Shown: in pieces, positions 1 to 7,713 of the stretch
Numbering within the stretch: position 1 is the first letter of the stretch
How the letters are laid out: every line of letters starts with the position of its first letter
DNA from: Streptomyces sp. Ru71
Lineage (GTDB): Bacteria > Actinomycetota > Actinomycetes > Streptomycetales > Streptomycetaceae
NCBI RefSeq assembly: GCF_002920535.1
Contig: NZ_PQSS01000052.1
Location: 1 to 54,621, forward strand
DNA: 54,621 nt
Direction: 5' to 3'
Notes under the pieces: generated by a model
Databases searched by the model: none
Told to the model about the DNA's origin: nothing
Seen by the model: only the letters and a program-made list of their open reading frames with translations
Made by a program: the position numbers and the translations under genes

Positions 1-1182
1 CGGGGGCTTGGAGCGCGGCTCGCCCCGGTGGCCCTCGATCGAGTTGAACAGGGCCGTCTCCTCCCCGCAGACGTAGGCGCCCGCGCCGCGCCGGATCTCG
101 ATGTCGAAGGCGTAGCCCTGCCCGAGGACGTCGTCGCCGAGCAGACCACGGGCGCGGGCCTGGGCGACGGCGTGTTCCATGCGGCGCAGGGCGCGCGGGT
201 ACTCGCCGCGCAGGTAGAGGTACCCCCGGTGGGCGCCGACCGCGTACGCCGCGATCGTCATCGCCTCCACCAGCGCGTACGGGTCGCCCTCCATCAGCAC
301 CCGGTCCTTGAAGGTGCCGGGCTCGGATTCGTCGGCGTTGCACACCAGATAGTGCGGGTGGTCGGGCTGGGACGCGGTGGCCTGCCACTTGCGGCCGGTG
401 GGGAAGGCGGCGCCGCCACGCCCGAGCAGCCCCGAGTCGGTGACCTCGCGGATGACCCCGGCCGGGCCGAGCGCGAACGCGCGGCGCAGCGCCGTGTAGC
501 CGCCGTGGGCGCGGTAGTCGTCGAGGGAGGCCGGGTCGACGACGCCGACCCGGCGCAGCAGGACCAGCCCGGCCTCGCCCGCCTGCGGTACGGCGTCGAC
601 GGCCGCCGGCTCCTCGGGCGCCGAGTCGGGGGCGGTCGCGGCCAGGGCGGCGCCGTCCACGCTCGCAGGTGCCGCCACGGCCGTACGCACCGCCTCACCC
701 GCCCTGATCGCCAGGGCGGCCGGGGCCCGCTCGCACAGGCCGAGGCAGGGGCTGCGCTCGACGTGGACGCCGCTGCCCGGGCCGCCGAGCCGGGACTCGA
801 CACCGGCGCACAACTGCTGCGCCCCGGCGGCCGTGCAGGCCAGGTCGGTGCACACGTGCAGCACGGTCGCCGGCCGGGGTCGCACCGAGAACATCGCGTA
901 GAAGGTGGCCACGCCGTACGCCTCGGCCGGCGGCACGGTCAGCCGGCGGCACAGGTAGTCCAGGGCGCCCGGGCTGATCCAGCCGATCCGGTCGTTGAGC
1001 GCGTGCAGCCCCGGCAGCAGCAGGTCGCGGCGCTCCCGGGCCACGCGCCCGCCCCGCGCCCAGCGCAGGTCCGCGTCGGTGCGGCCGGCGCCCTCCCAGG
1101 AGGACTGCGGTGGGCCCAGCAGGGCGTCCACGGCGGCGCGTTCGTCGTCGGTCGGTTCGCTGTCGCCGAAGTGCAGGTCCAC
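1..1182 (-). CDS. NAD-dependent formate dehydrogenase beta subunit, NuoE-NuoF fusion (partial, runs off left edge)
   Basis: The visible 394 residues join two diaphorase modules. The first is a NuoE-like thioredoxin-fold [2Fe-2S] domain with Cys pairs in VCTDLAC and PCLGLC. The second is a NuoF-like FMN/NAD domain with GRGGAAFPTGRKW and NADESEPGTFKDR. Such fused subunits pass electrons from a molybdenum formate dehydrogenase to NAD+. The C-terminal [4Fe-4S] part of NuoF lies outside the window. I chose the GTG at 1182 because it follows a GAGGTGAG ribosome site and sits 6 bases after the alpha-subunit stop, so the two are translationally coupled. It is the third gene of a leftward operon. The family is clear; formate as substrate rests on the alpha subunit and on the oxalate genes elsewhere in the window. 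Confidence 0.85.
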   Translation of the reverse strand, partial: MDLHFGDSEPTDDERAAVDALLGPPQSSWEGAGRTDADLRWARGGRVARERRDLLLPGLHALNDRIGWISPGALDYLCRRLTVPPAEAYGVATFYAMFSVRPRPATVLHVCTDLACTAAGAQQLCAGVESRLGGPGSGVHVERSPCLGLCERAPAALAIRAGEAVRTAVAAPASVDGAALAATAPDSAPEEPAAVDAVPQAGEAGLVLLRRVGVVDPASLDDYRAHGGYTALRRAFALGPAGVIREVTDSGLLGRGGAAFPTGRKWQATASQPDHPHYLVCNADESEPGTFKDRVLMEGDPYALVEAMTIAAYAVGAHRGYLYLRGEYPRALRRMEHAVAQARARGLLGDDVLGQGYAFDIEIRRGAGAYVCGEETALFNSIEGHRGEPRSKPP

Positions 1183-1188
1183 GTGCGC

Positions 1189-3108
1189 TCACCTCACGTA
1201 GGTCACGACCGGAAGCTTCTCGATGCGGATCGCCGACGCCTTGAACTCCGCCGTCCCCGCGATCGGGCAGTTCGCCTCGATCGTCAGCCGGTTGGTGTCC
1301 ACCTCGTCGGGAAAGTGGAACGTCATGAAGGCGAGCCCCGGCCGCAGCGCCGGGTCGACCCAGACGGGCGCCTCCACCGACCCGCGCCGCGAGGTCACCC
1401 GTACCCGCTCACCGACCACCACGCCGTACCGCTCGGCGTCCTCCGGGCTCAGCTCGATGGACTCGCCGCGCCGGAGCGGGGAGGCGTAACCGCCGCTCTG
1501 CACCCCGGTGTTGTAGGAGTCCAGCCGCCGGCCGGTGGTGAGCCGGATCGGGTAGGTCTCGTCGGTCAGATCGACCGGCGGGTCGTGCCGCACGATCCCG
1601 AACGGTGCCGGCCTGCCCCGCAGGGCGGGGTCCTGTTCCCACAACCTGCCGTGCAGATACGTCGGTTCCAGCCGGTCGGTGCTCGGGCACGGCCACTGGA
1701 TCCCCTGGTGCTCCTCCAGCCGCGCGTACGTCATGCCGTGGTGGTCCGGGGACAGGGCGCGCAGCTCGTTCCACACGGCCTCGGCGTCGGCGTACTTGAA
1801 GTCGTGGCCGAGGCGGGCGGCCAGGTCGCACAGGATGTCGATGTCCTCGCGCGCCTCGCCGGGCGGGGTCACCGCGCGCCGCACGCGCTGCACCCGGCGC
1901 TCGCTGTTGGTGGTGGTGCCCTCGGTCTCCGCCCAGCCGGCGGTCGCGGGCAGCACGACGTCCGCGAGCTCGGCGGTCCTGGTCAGGAAGATGTCCTGGA
2001 CGACGAGGAAGTCCAGCGCGCTCAGCCGCCGTACCGCCTGCTCGCTGTCCGCCTCGGACTGGGCCGGGTTCTCGCCGACGCAGTACACGGCCCGCAGCGA
2101 GCCGTCCTCCATCGCCTCGAACATCTCGGTCAGGGTCAGCCCGTAGTGCGGCTGGATCACGGCGTCCCAGGCCGACTCGAACTTCGCCCTGATGTCGGCG
2201 TCGAGGATGTCCTGGAAGCCGGGAAGCCGGTTGGGGATCGCGCCCATGTCGCCGCCGCCCTGCACGTTGTTCTGCCCGCGCAGCGGCTGCAGACCGGAGC
2301 CGTAGCGGCCGACGTGACCGGTCAGCAGGGCCAGGTTGATCAGCGCGCGGACGTTGTCGGTGCCGTTGTGGTGCTCGGTGATGCCGAGCGTCCAGCACAG
2401 CTGGGCGCGCTCGGCGCGGGCGTAGGCGTGGGCCAGCTCGCGGATCGCGCCGGCCGGTACGCCCGTCACCTTCTCGGCGAGGGACAGGGTCCAGGGCTCG
2501 ACCAGGGCCCGGTACTCGGCGAAGCCGGTCGTCGCCCGCTCGATGAACGCCTCGTTCGCGAGCCCCGCGTGGATGATCTCCCGGCCGACGGCGTGCGCGA
2601 GCGCGATGTCGGTGCCGACGTTCAGGCCGAGCCAGCCCTCCGCCCACTCGGCGGTGGAGGTGCGGCGCGGGTCGACGGCGTACATCCGGGCGCCGTTCCT
2701 GATGCCCTTCAGCACGTGCTGGAAGAAGATCGGGTGTGCGAAGCGGGCGTTGGAGCCCCACATCACGATGACGTCGGTGTGCTCGACCTCCTCGTACGAC
2801 GACGTGCCGCCGCCGGAGCCGAACGCCGCTGACAGGCCGGCGACGCTGGGGGCGTGGCAGGTGCGGTTGCAGGAGTCGACGTTGTTGGTGCCCATCACGA
2901 CCCGGGCGAACTTCTGCGCCACGTAGTTCATCTCGTTGGTGGCGCGGGAGCAGGAGAACATCCCGAAGGCGCCCCGGTTGCGGGCCAGTCCGCGGGCGGT
3001 GCGGTCCAGCGCCTCCTCCCAGGTCGCCCGGCGCAGCGGCTCGTCGCGGGAGTCGCGCACCAGGGGGTGGGTGAGGCGGGTGTAGGTCTTCGGTTGCCGT
3101 TTCCTCAT
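1189..3108 (-). CDS. Formate dehydrogenase alpha subunit-like molybdopterin oxidoreductase, short form
   Basis: This 639-residue bis-MGD oxidoreductase oxidises formate to CO2 in related enzymes. The active-site block NNVDSCNRTCHAPSVAGL has Cys84 where E. coli FdhF has selenocysteine, followed by the catalytic His85. The C-terminal molybdopterin dinucleotide-binding domain is complete (TGRRLDSYNTGVQSGG, then PDEVDTNRLT). The protein begins at MRKRQPKTYTRLTHPL, directly at the molybdopterin domain. The usual N-terminal ferredoxin-like domains and the CxxCxxxC [4Fe-4S] motif are absent, so it is roughly 250-300 residues shorter than FdsA-type subunits. The ATG at 3108 overlaps the upstream stop (ATGA). 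The same frame stays open to 4350 but encodes no Fe-S motif there, so that extension is the PanE-like gene read out of frame. Confidence 0.85.
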   Translation of the reverse strand: MRKRQPKTYTRLTHPLVRDSRDEPLRRATWEEALDRTARGLARNRGAFGMFSCSRATNEMNYVAQKFARVVMGTNNVDSCNRTCHAPSVAGLSAAFGSGGGTSSYEEVEHTDVIVMWGSNARFAHPIFFQHVLKGIRNGARMYAVDPRRTSTAEWAEGWLGLNVGTDIALAHAVGREIIHAGLANEAFIERATTGFAEYRALVEPWTLSLAEKVTGVPAGAIRELAHAYARAERAQLCWTLGITEHHNGTDNVRALINLALLTGHVGRYGSGLQPLRGQNNVQGGGDMGAIPNRLPGFQDILDADIRAKFESAWDAVIQPHYGLTLTEMFEAMEDGSLRAVYCVGENPAQSEADSEQAVRRLSALDFLVVQDIFLTRTAELADVVLPATAGWAETEGTTTNSERRVQRVRRAVTPPGEAREDIDILCDLAARLGHDFKYADAEAVWNELRALSPDHHGMTYARLEEHQGIQWPCPSTDRLEPTYLHGRLWEQDPALRGRPAPFGIVRHDPPVDLTDETYPIRLTTGRRLDSYNTGVQSGGYASPLRRGESIELSPEDAERYGVVVGERVRVTSRRGSVEAPVWVDPALRPGLAFMTFHFPDEVDTNRLTIEANCPIAGTAEFKASAIRIEKLPVVTYVR

Positions 3109-4076
3109 GCGGCGCTCCTCAGCGCGAGCAGGTCCGACAGGGCGTGCACGGTGCGCAGGGTGGGCACCGGCACACCGGTGATCTCCGCGAGTTCGACGAC
3201 GGCCGCGAGCAGCACGTCGAGTTCGAGCGGCTTGCCGCGCTCCAGGTCCTGGAGGGTGGAGGTGCGGTGGTCGCCCACGCGTTCGGCGCCGGCGAGGCGG
3301 CGTTCGACGGAGACGCCCGGTTCGCAGCCGAGGGCGCGGGCGACGGCGAGCGTCTCGCTCATCATGATCTCGATGACCCGGCGGGTGCCGCCGTGCCGGC
3401 ACATCTGCGCCATGGTCGCCCGGGACAGGGCGCTGATCGGGTTGAACGAGATGTTGCCGAGCAGCTTGACCCAGATGTCGTCGCGCAGGTCGGGTTCGAC
3501 GGGGCACTTCAGGCCGCCCGCCCGCATCGCCTCGCTGAAGCGGACACAGCGGTCCGAGACGCCGCGGCCGGGCTCGCCGACGGAGAACCGCGTGCCCTCC
3601 AAGTGCCGTACGACACCGGGGGCTTCGAGCTCGGTGGCCGCGTAGACCACGCAGCCGACGGCCCGCTCGGGCGCGAGCACCGCACTGACCGCGCCGCCGG
3701 GGTCCACGCTCTCGATGCGGCGGCCGTCGTGGGGGCCGCCGTGCCGGTGGAAGTACCACCAGGGGATGCCGTTCTGGGCGGCGACGACCGCCGTGCTCTC
3801 GTGCAGCAGCGGCCGGATCAGCGGCCCGCACGCCGCGTAGGAGTTGGCCTTCAGACCCAGGAAGACGTAGTCGGCGGGGCCGACCTCGGCCGGGTCGTCG
3901 GTGGCGTGCGCGCGGGCGGTGAAGTCGCCGCGCGGGCTGCGCACCCGTACGCCGTGCCGCCTCATGGCCGCCAGGTGCGGTCCACGGGCAATGAGATGGA
4001 CATCGGCGCCCGCGCGGTGCAGAGCGGCGCCCACATAGGCGCCGATCGCTCCGGCGCCGAGGACTGCGACTTTCAC
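3105..4076 (-). CDS. PanE/ApbA-family 2-dehydropantoate 2-reductase-like protein
   Basis: A 323-residue NADP-dependent reductase of the ketopantoate reductase family. It opens with the Rossmann motif VAVLGAGAIGAYVGAAL and has the family signature around VKLLGNISFNPISAL, where the lysine is catalytic. I chose the GTG at 4076 (MKVAVLG) over upstream starts because GGAG lies 8 bases before it and the Rossmann strand then begins at residue 2. It is the first gene of the leftward operon and is coupled by ATGA to the formate dehydrogenase alpha subunit. In Methylobacterium extorquens a PanE paralogue (PanE2) has been assigned to reduction of oxalyl-CoA to glyoxylate. With oxalate genes in this window, a similar role is an inference worth weighing against ordinary pantothenate synthesis. 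Confidence 0.8.
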   Translation of the reverse strand: MKVAVLGAGAIGAYVGAALHRAGADVHLIARGPHLAAMRRHGVRVRSPRGDFTARAHATDDPAEVGPADYVFLGLKANSYAACGPLIRPLLHESTAVVAAQNGIPWWYFHRHGGPHDGRRIESVDPGGAVSAVLAPERAVGCVVYAATELEAPGVVRHLEGTRFSVGEPGRGVSDRCVRFSEAMRAGGLKCPVEPDLRDDIWVKLLGNISFNPISALSRATMAQMCRHGGTRRVIEIMMSETLAVARALGCEPGVSVERRLAGAERVGDHRTSTLQDLERGKPLELDVLLAAVVELAEITGVPVPTLRTVHALSDLLALRSAA

Positions 4077-4154
4077 GTGGGGCTCTCCGTTCGGTCGAGG
4101 GATACCGCGGAGGGGAGGCGGACGGACGGCTGAGGAGAGGCACATCCCCGCATC

Positions 4155-4178
4155 CTGTCGACGAAATATTGTCTACAG
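4155..4178. promoter_or_regulatory. Candidate GntR/FadR-type operator A
   Basis: An inverted repeat of CTGTCGAC and GTCTACAG (one mismatch) is separated by 8 AT-rich bases. It contains two copies of the GTNNAC core typical of FadR-subfamily GntR regulators (CTGTCGACGA and TTGTCTACAG). It lies between the divergent PanE/formate dehydrogenase operon (start 4076) and the ketosynthase gene (start 4355). Related sequences occur at 5386 and 35151. The regulator is inferred, not shown. Confidence 0.55.
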
Positions 4179-4354
4179 TATGGAAGGAGGGTGGGCAAGG
4201 GTTCGCGCAGCGGCTGCCCGGGACCGCCCCGCACGTCTGACGGAAGCCGACAACCCCCGCGTCCGTTTCCTGTCGCTTCGCCTGCCCTCGTACCCGCGAG
4301 TCACTGATCAGACTGGGGGGTCCGTGTCCGAGGCAACGAGGGGGACCCATCCAG

Positions 4355-5302
4355 ATGAACGGCTCGCGGATCGCCGCCGTCGGCCACTACCAGCCCGCCA
4401 AGGTGCTCACCAACGAGGACCTGGCCGGTCTGGTCGACACCAGCGACGAGTGGATCAGGAGCCGGGTCGGCATCCGGACGCGGCACATCGCCGGGCCCGA
4501 CGAGCCCGTCGACGAACTCGCCGCGCACGCCGCCGCCAAGGCGCTCGCGGCGGCCGGCCTCACGCCCGGCGACATCGACCTCGTCCTGGTCGCCACCTCC
4601 ACCGCCGTCGACCGCTCCCCGAACACGGCCGCCCGGGTCGCCGCCCGGCTCGGCATCCCGCAGCCCGCCGCCATGGACGTCAACGTGGTCTGCGCCGGCT
4701 TCACCCACGCGTTGGCCACCGCCGACCACACCGTGCGCGCGGGCGCCGCCCGGCGTGCCCTCGTCGTCGGCGCCGACAAGATGTCCGACGTGACCGACTG
4801 GACCGACCGCAGCACCTGCGTCCTGGTCGGCGACGGGGCCGGGGCCGCCGTGGTGGAGGCCTGCGCCGAGGGGGAGGAGCCCGGCATCGGGCCGGTGCTG
4901 TGGGGATCGGTGCCCGAGATGGGGCACGCCGTGCGCATCGAGGGCCAGCCGGCCCGGTTCGCCCAGGAGGGGCAGGCCGTCTACCGGTGGGCGACGACCC
5001 AGCTGCCGCCGCTGGCCCGGCAGACCTGTGAACGCGCCGGCATCGCCCCGCGGGACCTCGCGGCTGTCGTCCTCCACCAGGCCAACCTGCGCATCATCGA
5101 ACCGCTCGCCGAGCGCATCGGCGCCCCGCAGGCCGTCGTCGCCCGGGACGTGACCGAGTCCGGCAACACCTCCGCCGCGAGCATCCCGCTGGCCCTGTCG
5201 AAGCTGGTCGAGCAGGGCCGGATCACGACCGGCGACCCCGTCCTGCTGTTCGGCTTCGGCGGCAACCTGTCGTACGCGGGGCAGGTCGTGCGCTGCCCCT
5301 GA
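4355..5302 (+). CDS. 3-oxoacyl-ACP synthase III (FabH-type ketosynthase)
   Basis: A 315-residue KAS III with the full Cys-His-Asn triad: Cys113 in NVVCAGFTHAL, His241 in LHQANLRI and Asn271 in ESGNTSAAS. The C-terminal FGFGGNLSYAGQV motif is also present. KAS III enzymes condense an acyl-CoA with malonyl-ACP; stand-alone actinomycete paralogues also make esters or starter units. No acyl carrier protein, FabD or other fatty acid genes are nearby, so this is probably not the housekeeping FabH. It is transcribed away from the formate dehydrogenase operon, shares the intergenic operator, and lies upstream of gntR. The ATG follows a GAGGGGGA ribosome site. Its substrate cannot be deduced. Confidence 0.88.
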   Translation: MNGSRIAAVGHYQPAKVLTNEDLAGLVDTSDEWIRSRVGIRTRHIAGPDEPVDELAAHAAAKALAAAGLTPGDIDLVLVATSTAVDRSPNTAARVAARLGIPQPAAMDVNVVCAGFTHALATADHTVRAGAARRALVVGADKMSDVTDWTDRSTCVLVGDGAGAAVVEACAEGEEPGIGPVLWGSVPEMGHAVRIEGQPARFAQEGQAVYRWATTQLPPLARQTCERAGIAPRDLAAVVLHQANLRIIEPLAERIGAPQAVVARDVTESGNTSAASIPLALSKLVEQGRITTGDPVLLFGFGGNLSYAGQVVRCP

Positions 5303-5385
5303 CCAGGGGAAGCGCAGGGGGCGTGGCACGGGGGACCCGGGGGGCTCGTGCCGAGGGGACCGCACGCCGCGGTGGCCATTGTGCG

Positions 5386-5402
5386 CCGTAGACTGTAGAC
5401 GA
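5386..5402. promoter_or_regulatory. Candidate GntR/FadR-type operator B (upstream of gntR)
   Basis: Two directly repeated GTAGAC cores lie at 5388-5393 and 5395-5400, in the context CCGTAGACTGTAGACGA, 63 bases before the gntR start codon. The stretch CTGTNGACGAAA is shared exactly with operator A. This placement fits autoregulation by the adjacent GntR protein. Only the motif resemblance is seen. Confidence 0.5.
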
Positions 5403-5464
5403 AAGACAATCGATACTGATGGTCTTCCGGCGTGCCGTCCCACCGAGTCCCGCGAGGGGGAGCG

Positions 5465-6142
5465 ATGTTGTCGACCGGACTGCCGCAGGGCGCGGTGCCC
5501 CGACTGGAGCGGCCCGGCCCGCTGCGCGAGCGCGTCTACGAGGCCCTGCTCGAACTCATCACCACCCGTGCCCTGCGGCCCGGCCAGCACCTCGTGGAGA
5601 GCGAACTCGCCGGGCATCTCGGCGTCTCCCGGCAGCCGGTGCGCGAGGCGCTGCAGCGGCTCAACACCGAGGGCTGGGTCGATCTGCGGCCCGCGCAGGG
5701 CGCGTTCGTGCACGAGCCGACCGAGGAGGAGGCTGACCAGCTGCTCACGGTGCGCACGCTGCTGGAGGCCGAGGCCGCCCGGCTGGCCGCCGCGAGCGCG
5801 GACGACGCCGGGGTCGCCCGGCTGGAGGAGCTGTGCGCCCAGGGCGAGGAGGCCGTCGCCGCCGACGACGTGGACGGCGCCGTCGCCCTCAACGCCCGCT
5901 TCCACGCCACGATCATGGAACTGGCCGGCAACGCGGTCCTCGCCGACCTCGCCGCCCAGGTCGACCGCCGGGTGCGCTGGTACTACACACCGGTGGCCCG
6001 GCAGCGCGGGCAGCAGTCGTGGATCGAGCACCGCGCGCTCATCGCCGCCATCGCCGAGGGCGACGAGCAGCGCGCCACCCGGCTGATGCGCGAGCACACC
6101 GAGCACACCCGACGCTCGTACCACGAGCGCCCGAGCGCCTGA
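5465..6142 (+). CDS. GntR-family transcriptional regulator (FadR subfamily, FCD domain)
   Basis: A 225-residue regulator. The N-terminal winged helix (residues about 17-80) contains LRPGQHLVESELAGHLGVS and RQPVREALQRL, the standard GntR recognition helix. The C-terminal part is an all-helical FCD domain with metal or ligand residues in NARFHATIMELAGN and the closing EHRALIAAIAEGD and EHTEHTRRSYHE segments. FCD-type GntR proteins usually sense small carboxylic acids. I chose the ATG at 5465 for the GAGGGGGAG ribosome site immediately upstream; an in-frame GTG at 5432 is possible. GTNNAC motifs before this gene, before the formate dehydrogenase operon and before the ThDP/frc operon make it the best candidate regulator of all three. 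Confidence 0.9.
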   Translation: MLSTGLPQGAVPRLERPGPLRERVYEALLELITTRALRPGQHLVESELAGHLGVSRQPVREALQRLNTEGWVDLRPAQGAFVHEPTEEEADQLLTVRTLLEAEAARLAAASADDAGVARLEELCAQGEEAVAADDVDGAVALNARFHATIMELAGNAVLADLAAQVDRRVRWYYTPVARQRGQQSWIEHRALIAAIAEGDEQRATRLMREHTEHTRRSYHERPSA

Positions 6143-6329
6143 CGCCTGTGCGGGTGCCTGACTCTTGGGCGGGCGTCTGACGCCTGCGCGGGTGCCTGAC
6201 TCTTGGGCGGGCGTCTGACGCCTGCGCGGGTGACTGGCTCTTGGGCCGGTGCCTGACGCCTGCGCGGGTGCCTGACTCTTGGGCCGGTGCCTGACGCCTG
6301 CGCGGGTGCCCGACTCTGGGGCGGGTGTG
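6140..6329. repeat. 38-bp tandem repeat, five copies
   Basis: Copies begin at 6140, 6178, 6216, 6254 and 6292, exactly 38 bases apart. Each follows TGACGCCTGCGCGGGTGCC, then TGACTCTTGGGC with a slightly variable end. The first copy starts at the gntR stop codon, and the array fills the whole gap to the convergent LtrA-like gene. There are no spacers, so it is not a CRISPR. It may act in transcript ends or be a slippage-prone minisatellite. Confidence 0.9.
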
Positions 6330-6336
6330 GTGTCCC

Positions 6337-7515
6337 CTACGCGGGTGCCGGCGCGTCCTCGGTGGCCGGTGTGCGGTCGCCCGCCCAGCGGGCCTCGGTG
6401 GCCAGCATCGCCACCACCACGGCCACCAGGCAGGTCAGTTCGACCGCCGCCGAGGTGCGCACGCCCAGCAGGGCCGTCGCCGCCGCCACCGGGGCCGCCG
6501 TGAGGCGGTAGCGCACGGGACGCAGGCCCAGGGCCGCCCGGAAGGCCGCGTCCCCGGCGAGGAACAGCGCGACCCCGCCGGCAAGCGCCAACGCCGGTCC
6601 CGTGTGCGGGTGTTCGGTGAGATGGCCGAGCGTCTTCTTCACCCCGGCGGCCAGGAAGGCGATGCCCAGCAGCATCGGCAGGAAGGCGTAGTAGTACGCG
6701 TTCATCGCGCGCCGCCAGCGCGCCGGCGCCGGAGTCGCGGCGAACGCCGCCTCGGCCGCCTCCTCGTCGCGCACGAAGTACGTCCACCACAGCGACACCG
6801 CCAGCGCCAGCGCCAGGAACGCGCCGCCGACCAGACCCGGGGTCAGCGGCAGATCCCCGATGCCGATCCCGATCGCGATCACGGACTCGCCGAACGCCAC
6901 GATCAGCAGCAGCCCGTGCCGCTCCACGAAGTGCGCCGCGTCCAGCGCGCCCAGCTGCTCGCGCAGCACCTCGGCCGGCCGTCCGTCGGCGCGTCGCGGC
7001 CCGTGCTCCGCGAACAGCGGGGTGACGAACTGCAGTACCAGCGCCAGCAGCCACAGACCGTCCGCGGCCAGGCCGTCGACCAGCCCGGCGCCGGTCACCG
7101 ACAGCGCGGCCAGCGCGTTCGGCACGCCGTACCAGATGGTGTCCCGGCCGTGGCTGCGGGTGTACAGCGTCGTGTGCACCACGACCACGCCGAGGAAGCC
7201 CAGCCCGAACACCACCCCGGTGTCGTCGAAGACACGCGGGATCGCCAGCGCGCACACCAGGAACGCGGCCATGCCGAGCATCAGCAGCAGCCGGCGTGAC
7301 GGACGGTCGGGCGGCACCTGGTTGGTGAGGTAGGCGTAGGCGCCGTACATCCAGAACAGCACGACGAGGATCAGCGCCACCCGGCCCGCCGTGGCGAACG
7401 ACAGGTCGGCGGTGAGCAGCACGGTGAGCTGCGTGAGCGTGAAGACGAAGACGAGGTCGAAGAACAGCTCCAGGGTCGTGACCCTGCGACCCGGCTCCGG
7501 CGGTGCGGCGTTCAT
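6337..7515 (-). CDS. Low temperature requirement protein A (LtrA)-family membrane protein
   Basis: A 392-residue polytopic membrane protein with about ten or more hydrophobic segments. Family landmarks are the N-terminal TTLELFFDLVFVFTLTQL, the central ERHGLLLIVAFGESVIAIG and WWTYFVRDEEA. LtrA proteins were first linked to cold growth in Listeria and their biochemical role is unknown. I chose the ATG at 7515 because a GGGGGGA ribosome site precedes it and the first membrane helix then starts near residue 16. It stands alone, convergent with gntR across the 38-bp repeat array and divergent from the ROK regulator. Confidence 0.88.
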   Translation of the reverse strand: MNAAPPEPGRRVTTLELFFDLVFVFTLTQLTVLLTADLSFATAGRVALILVVLFWMYGAYAYLTNQVPPDRPSRRLLLMLGMAAFLVCALAIPRVFDDTGVVFGLGFLGVVVVHTTLYTRSHGRDTIWYGVPNALAALSVTGAGLVDGLAADGLWLLALVLQFVTPLFAEHGPRRADGRPAEVLREQLGALDAAHFVERHGLLLIVAFGESVIAIGIGIGDLPLTPGLVGGAFLALALAVSLWWTYFVRDEEAAEAAFAATPAPARWRRAMNAYYYAFLPMLLGIAFLAAGVKKTLGHLTEHPHTGPALALAGGVALFLAGDAAFRAALGLRPVRYRLTAAPVAAATALLGVRTSAAVELTCLVAVVVAMLATEARWAGDRTPATEDAPAPA

Positions 7516-7713
7516 GTGTCCCCCCAGGTGAACGGTGTGCCCGCCGATCGTAAGGGCCGTGCCCGGCTGGGCTGTTGGCGACCAGGCCTTTGTCCTGTGA
7601 GTGGAAAAAGTCGGCGGGAATCCGTGCGCGACTTCTTCCCACATTCAACAGTCACTGCTACGTTCCCCTCGAAAGCCCGACGACGGTGGCCGAATTGAGG
7701 CGGGGAGGGGCAC

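Noticed and set aside
28..2832. A 934-codon open frame on the plus strand over the formate dehydrogenase genes
   Set aside because: High GC leaves the antisense frame free of stops. The product is Arg/Gly/Val-rich without motifs, while the minus strand encodes clear Mo and flavin enzymes.
3109..4350. N-terminal extension of the formate dehydrogenase alpha subunit up to 4350
   Set aside because: The frame is open but encodes Arg-rich sequence with no Fe-S motif, and the PanE-like protein is clearly encoded in another frame of the same strand.
5303..5380. Terminator after the ketosynthase gene (GGCACG/CGTGCC hairpin)
   Set aside because: Only a 6-bp stem with a large G-rich loop and no T-run; too weak to list.
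6140..6329. CRISPR array
   Set aside because: The 38-bp units are directly adjacent with no variable spacers, and no cas genes are near.
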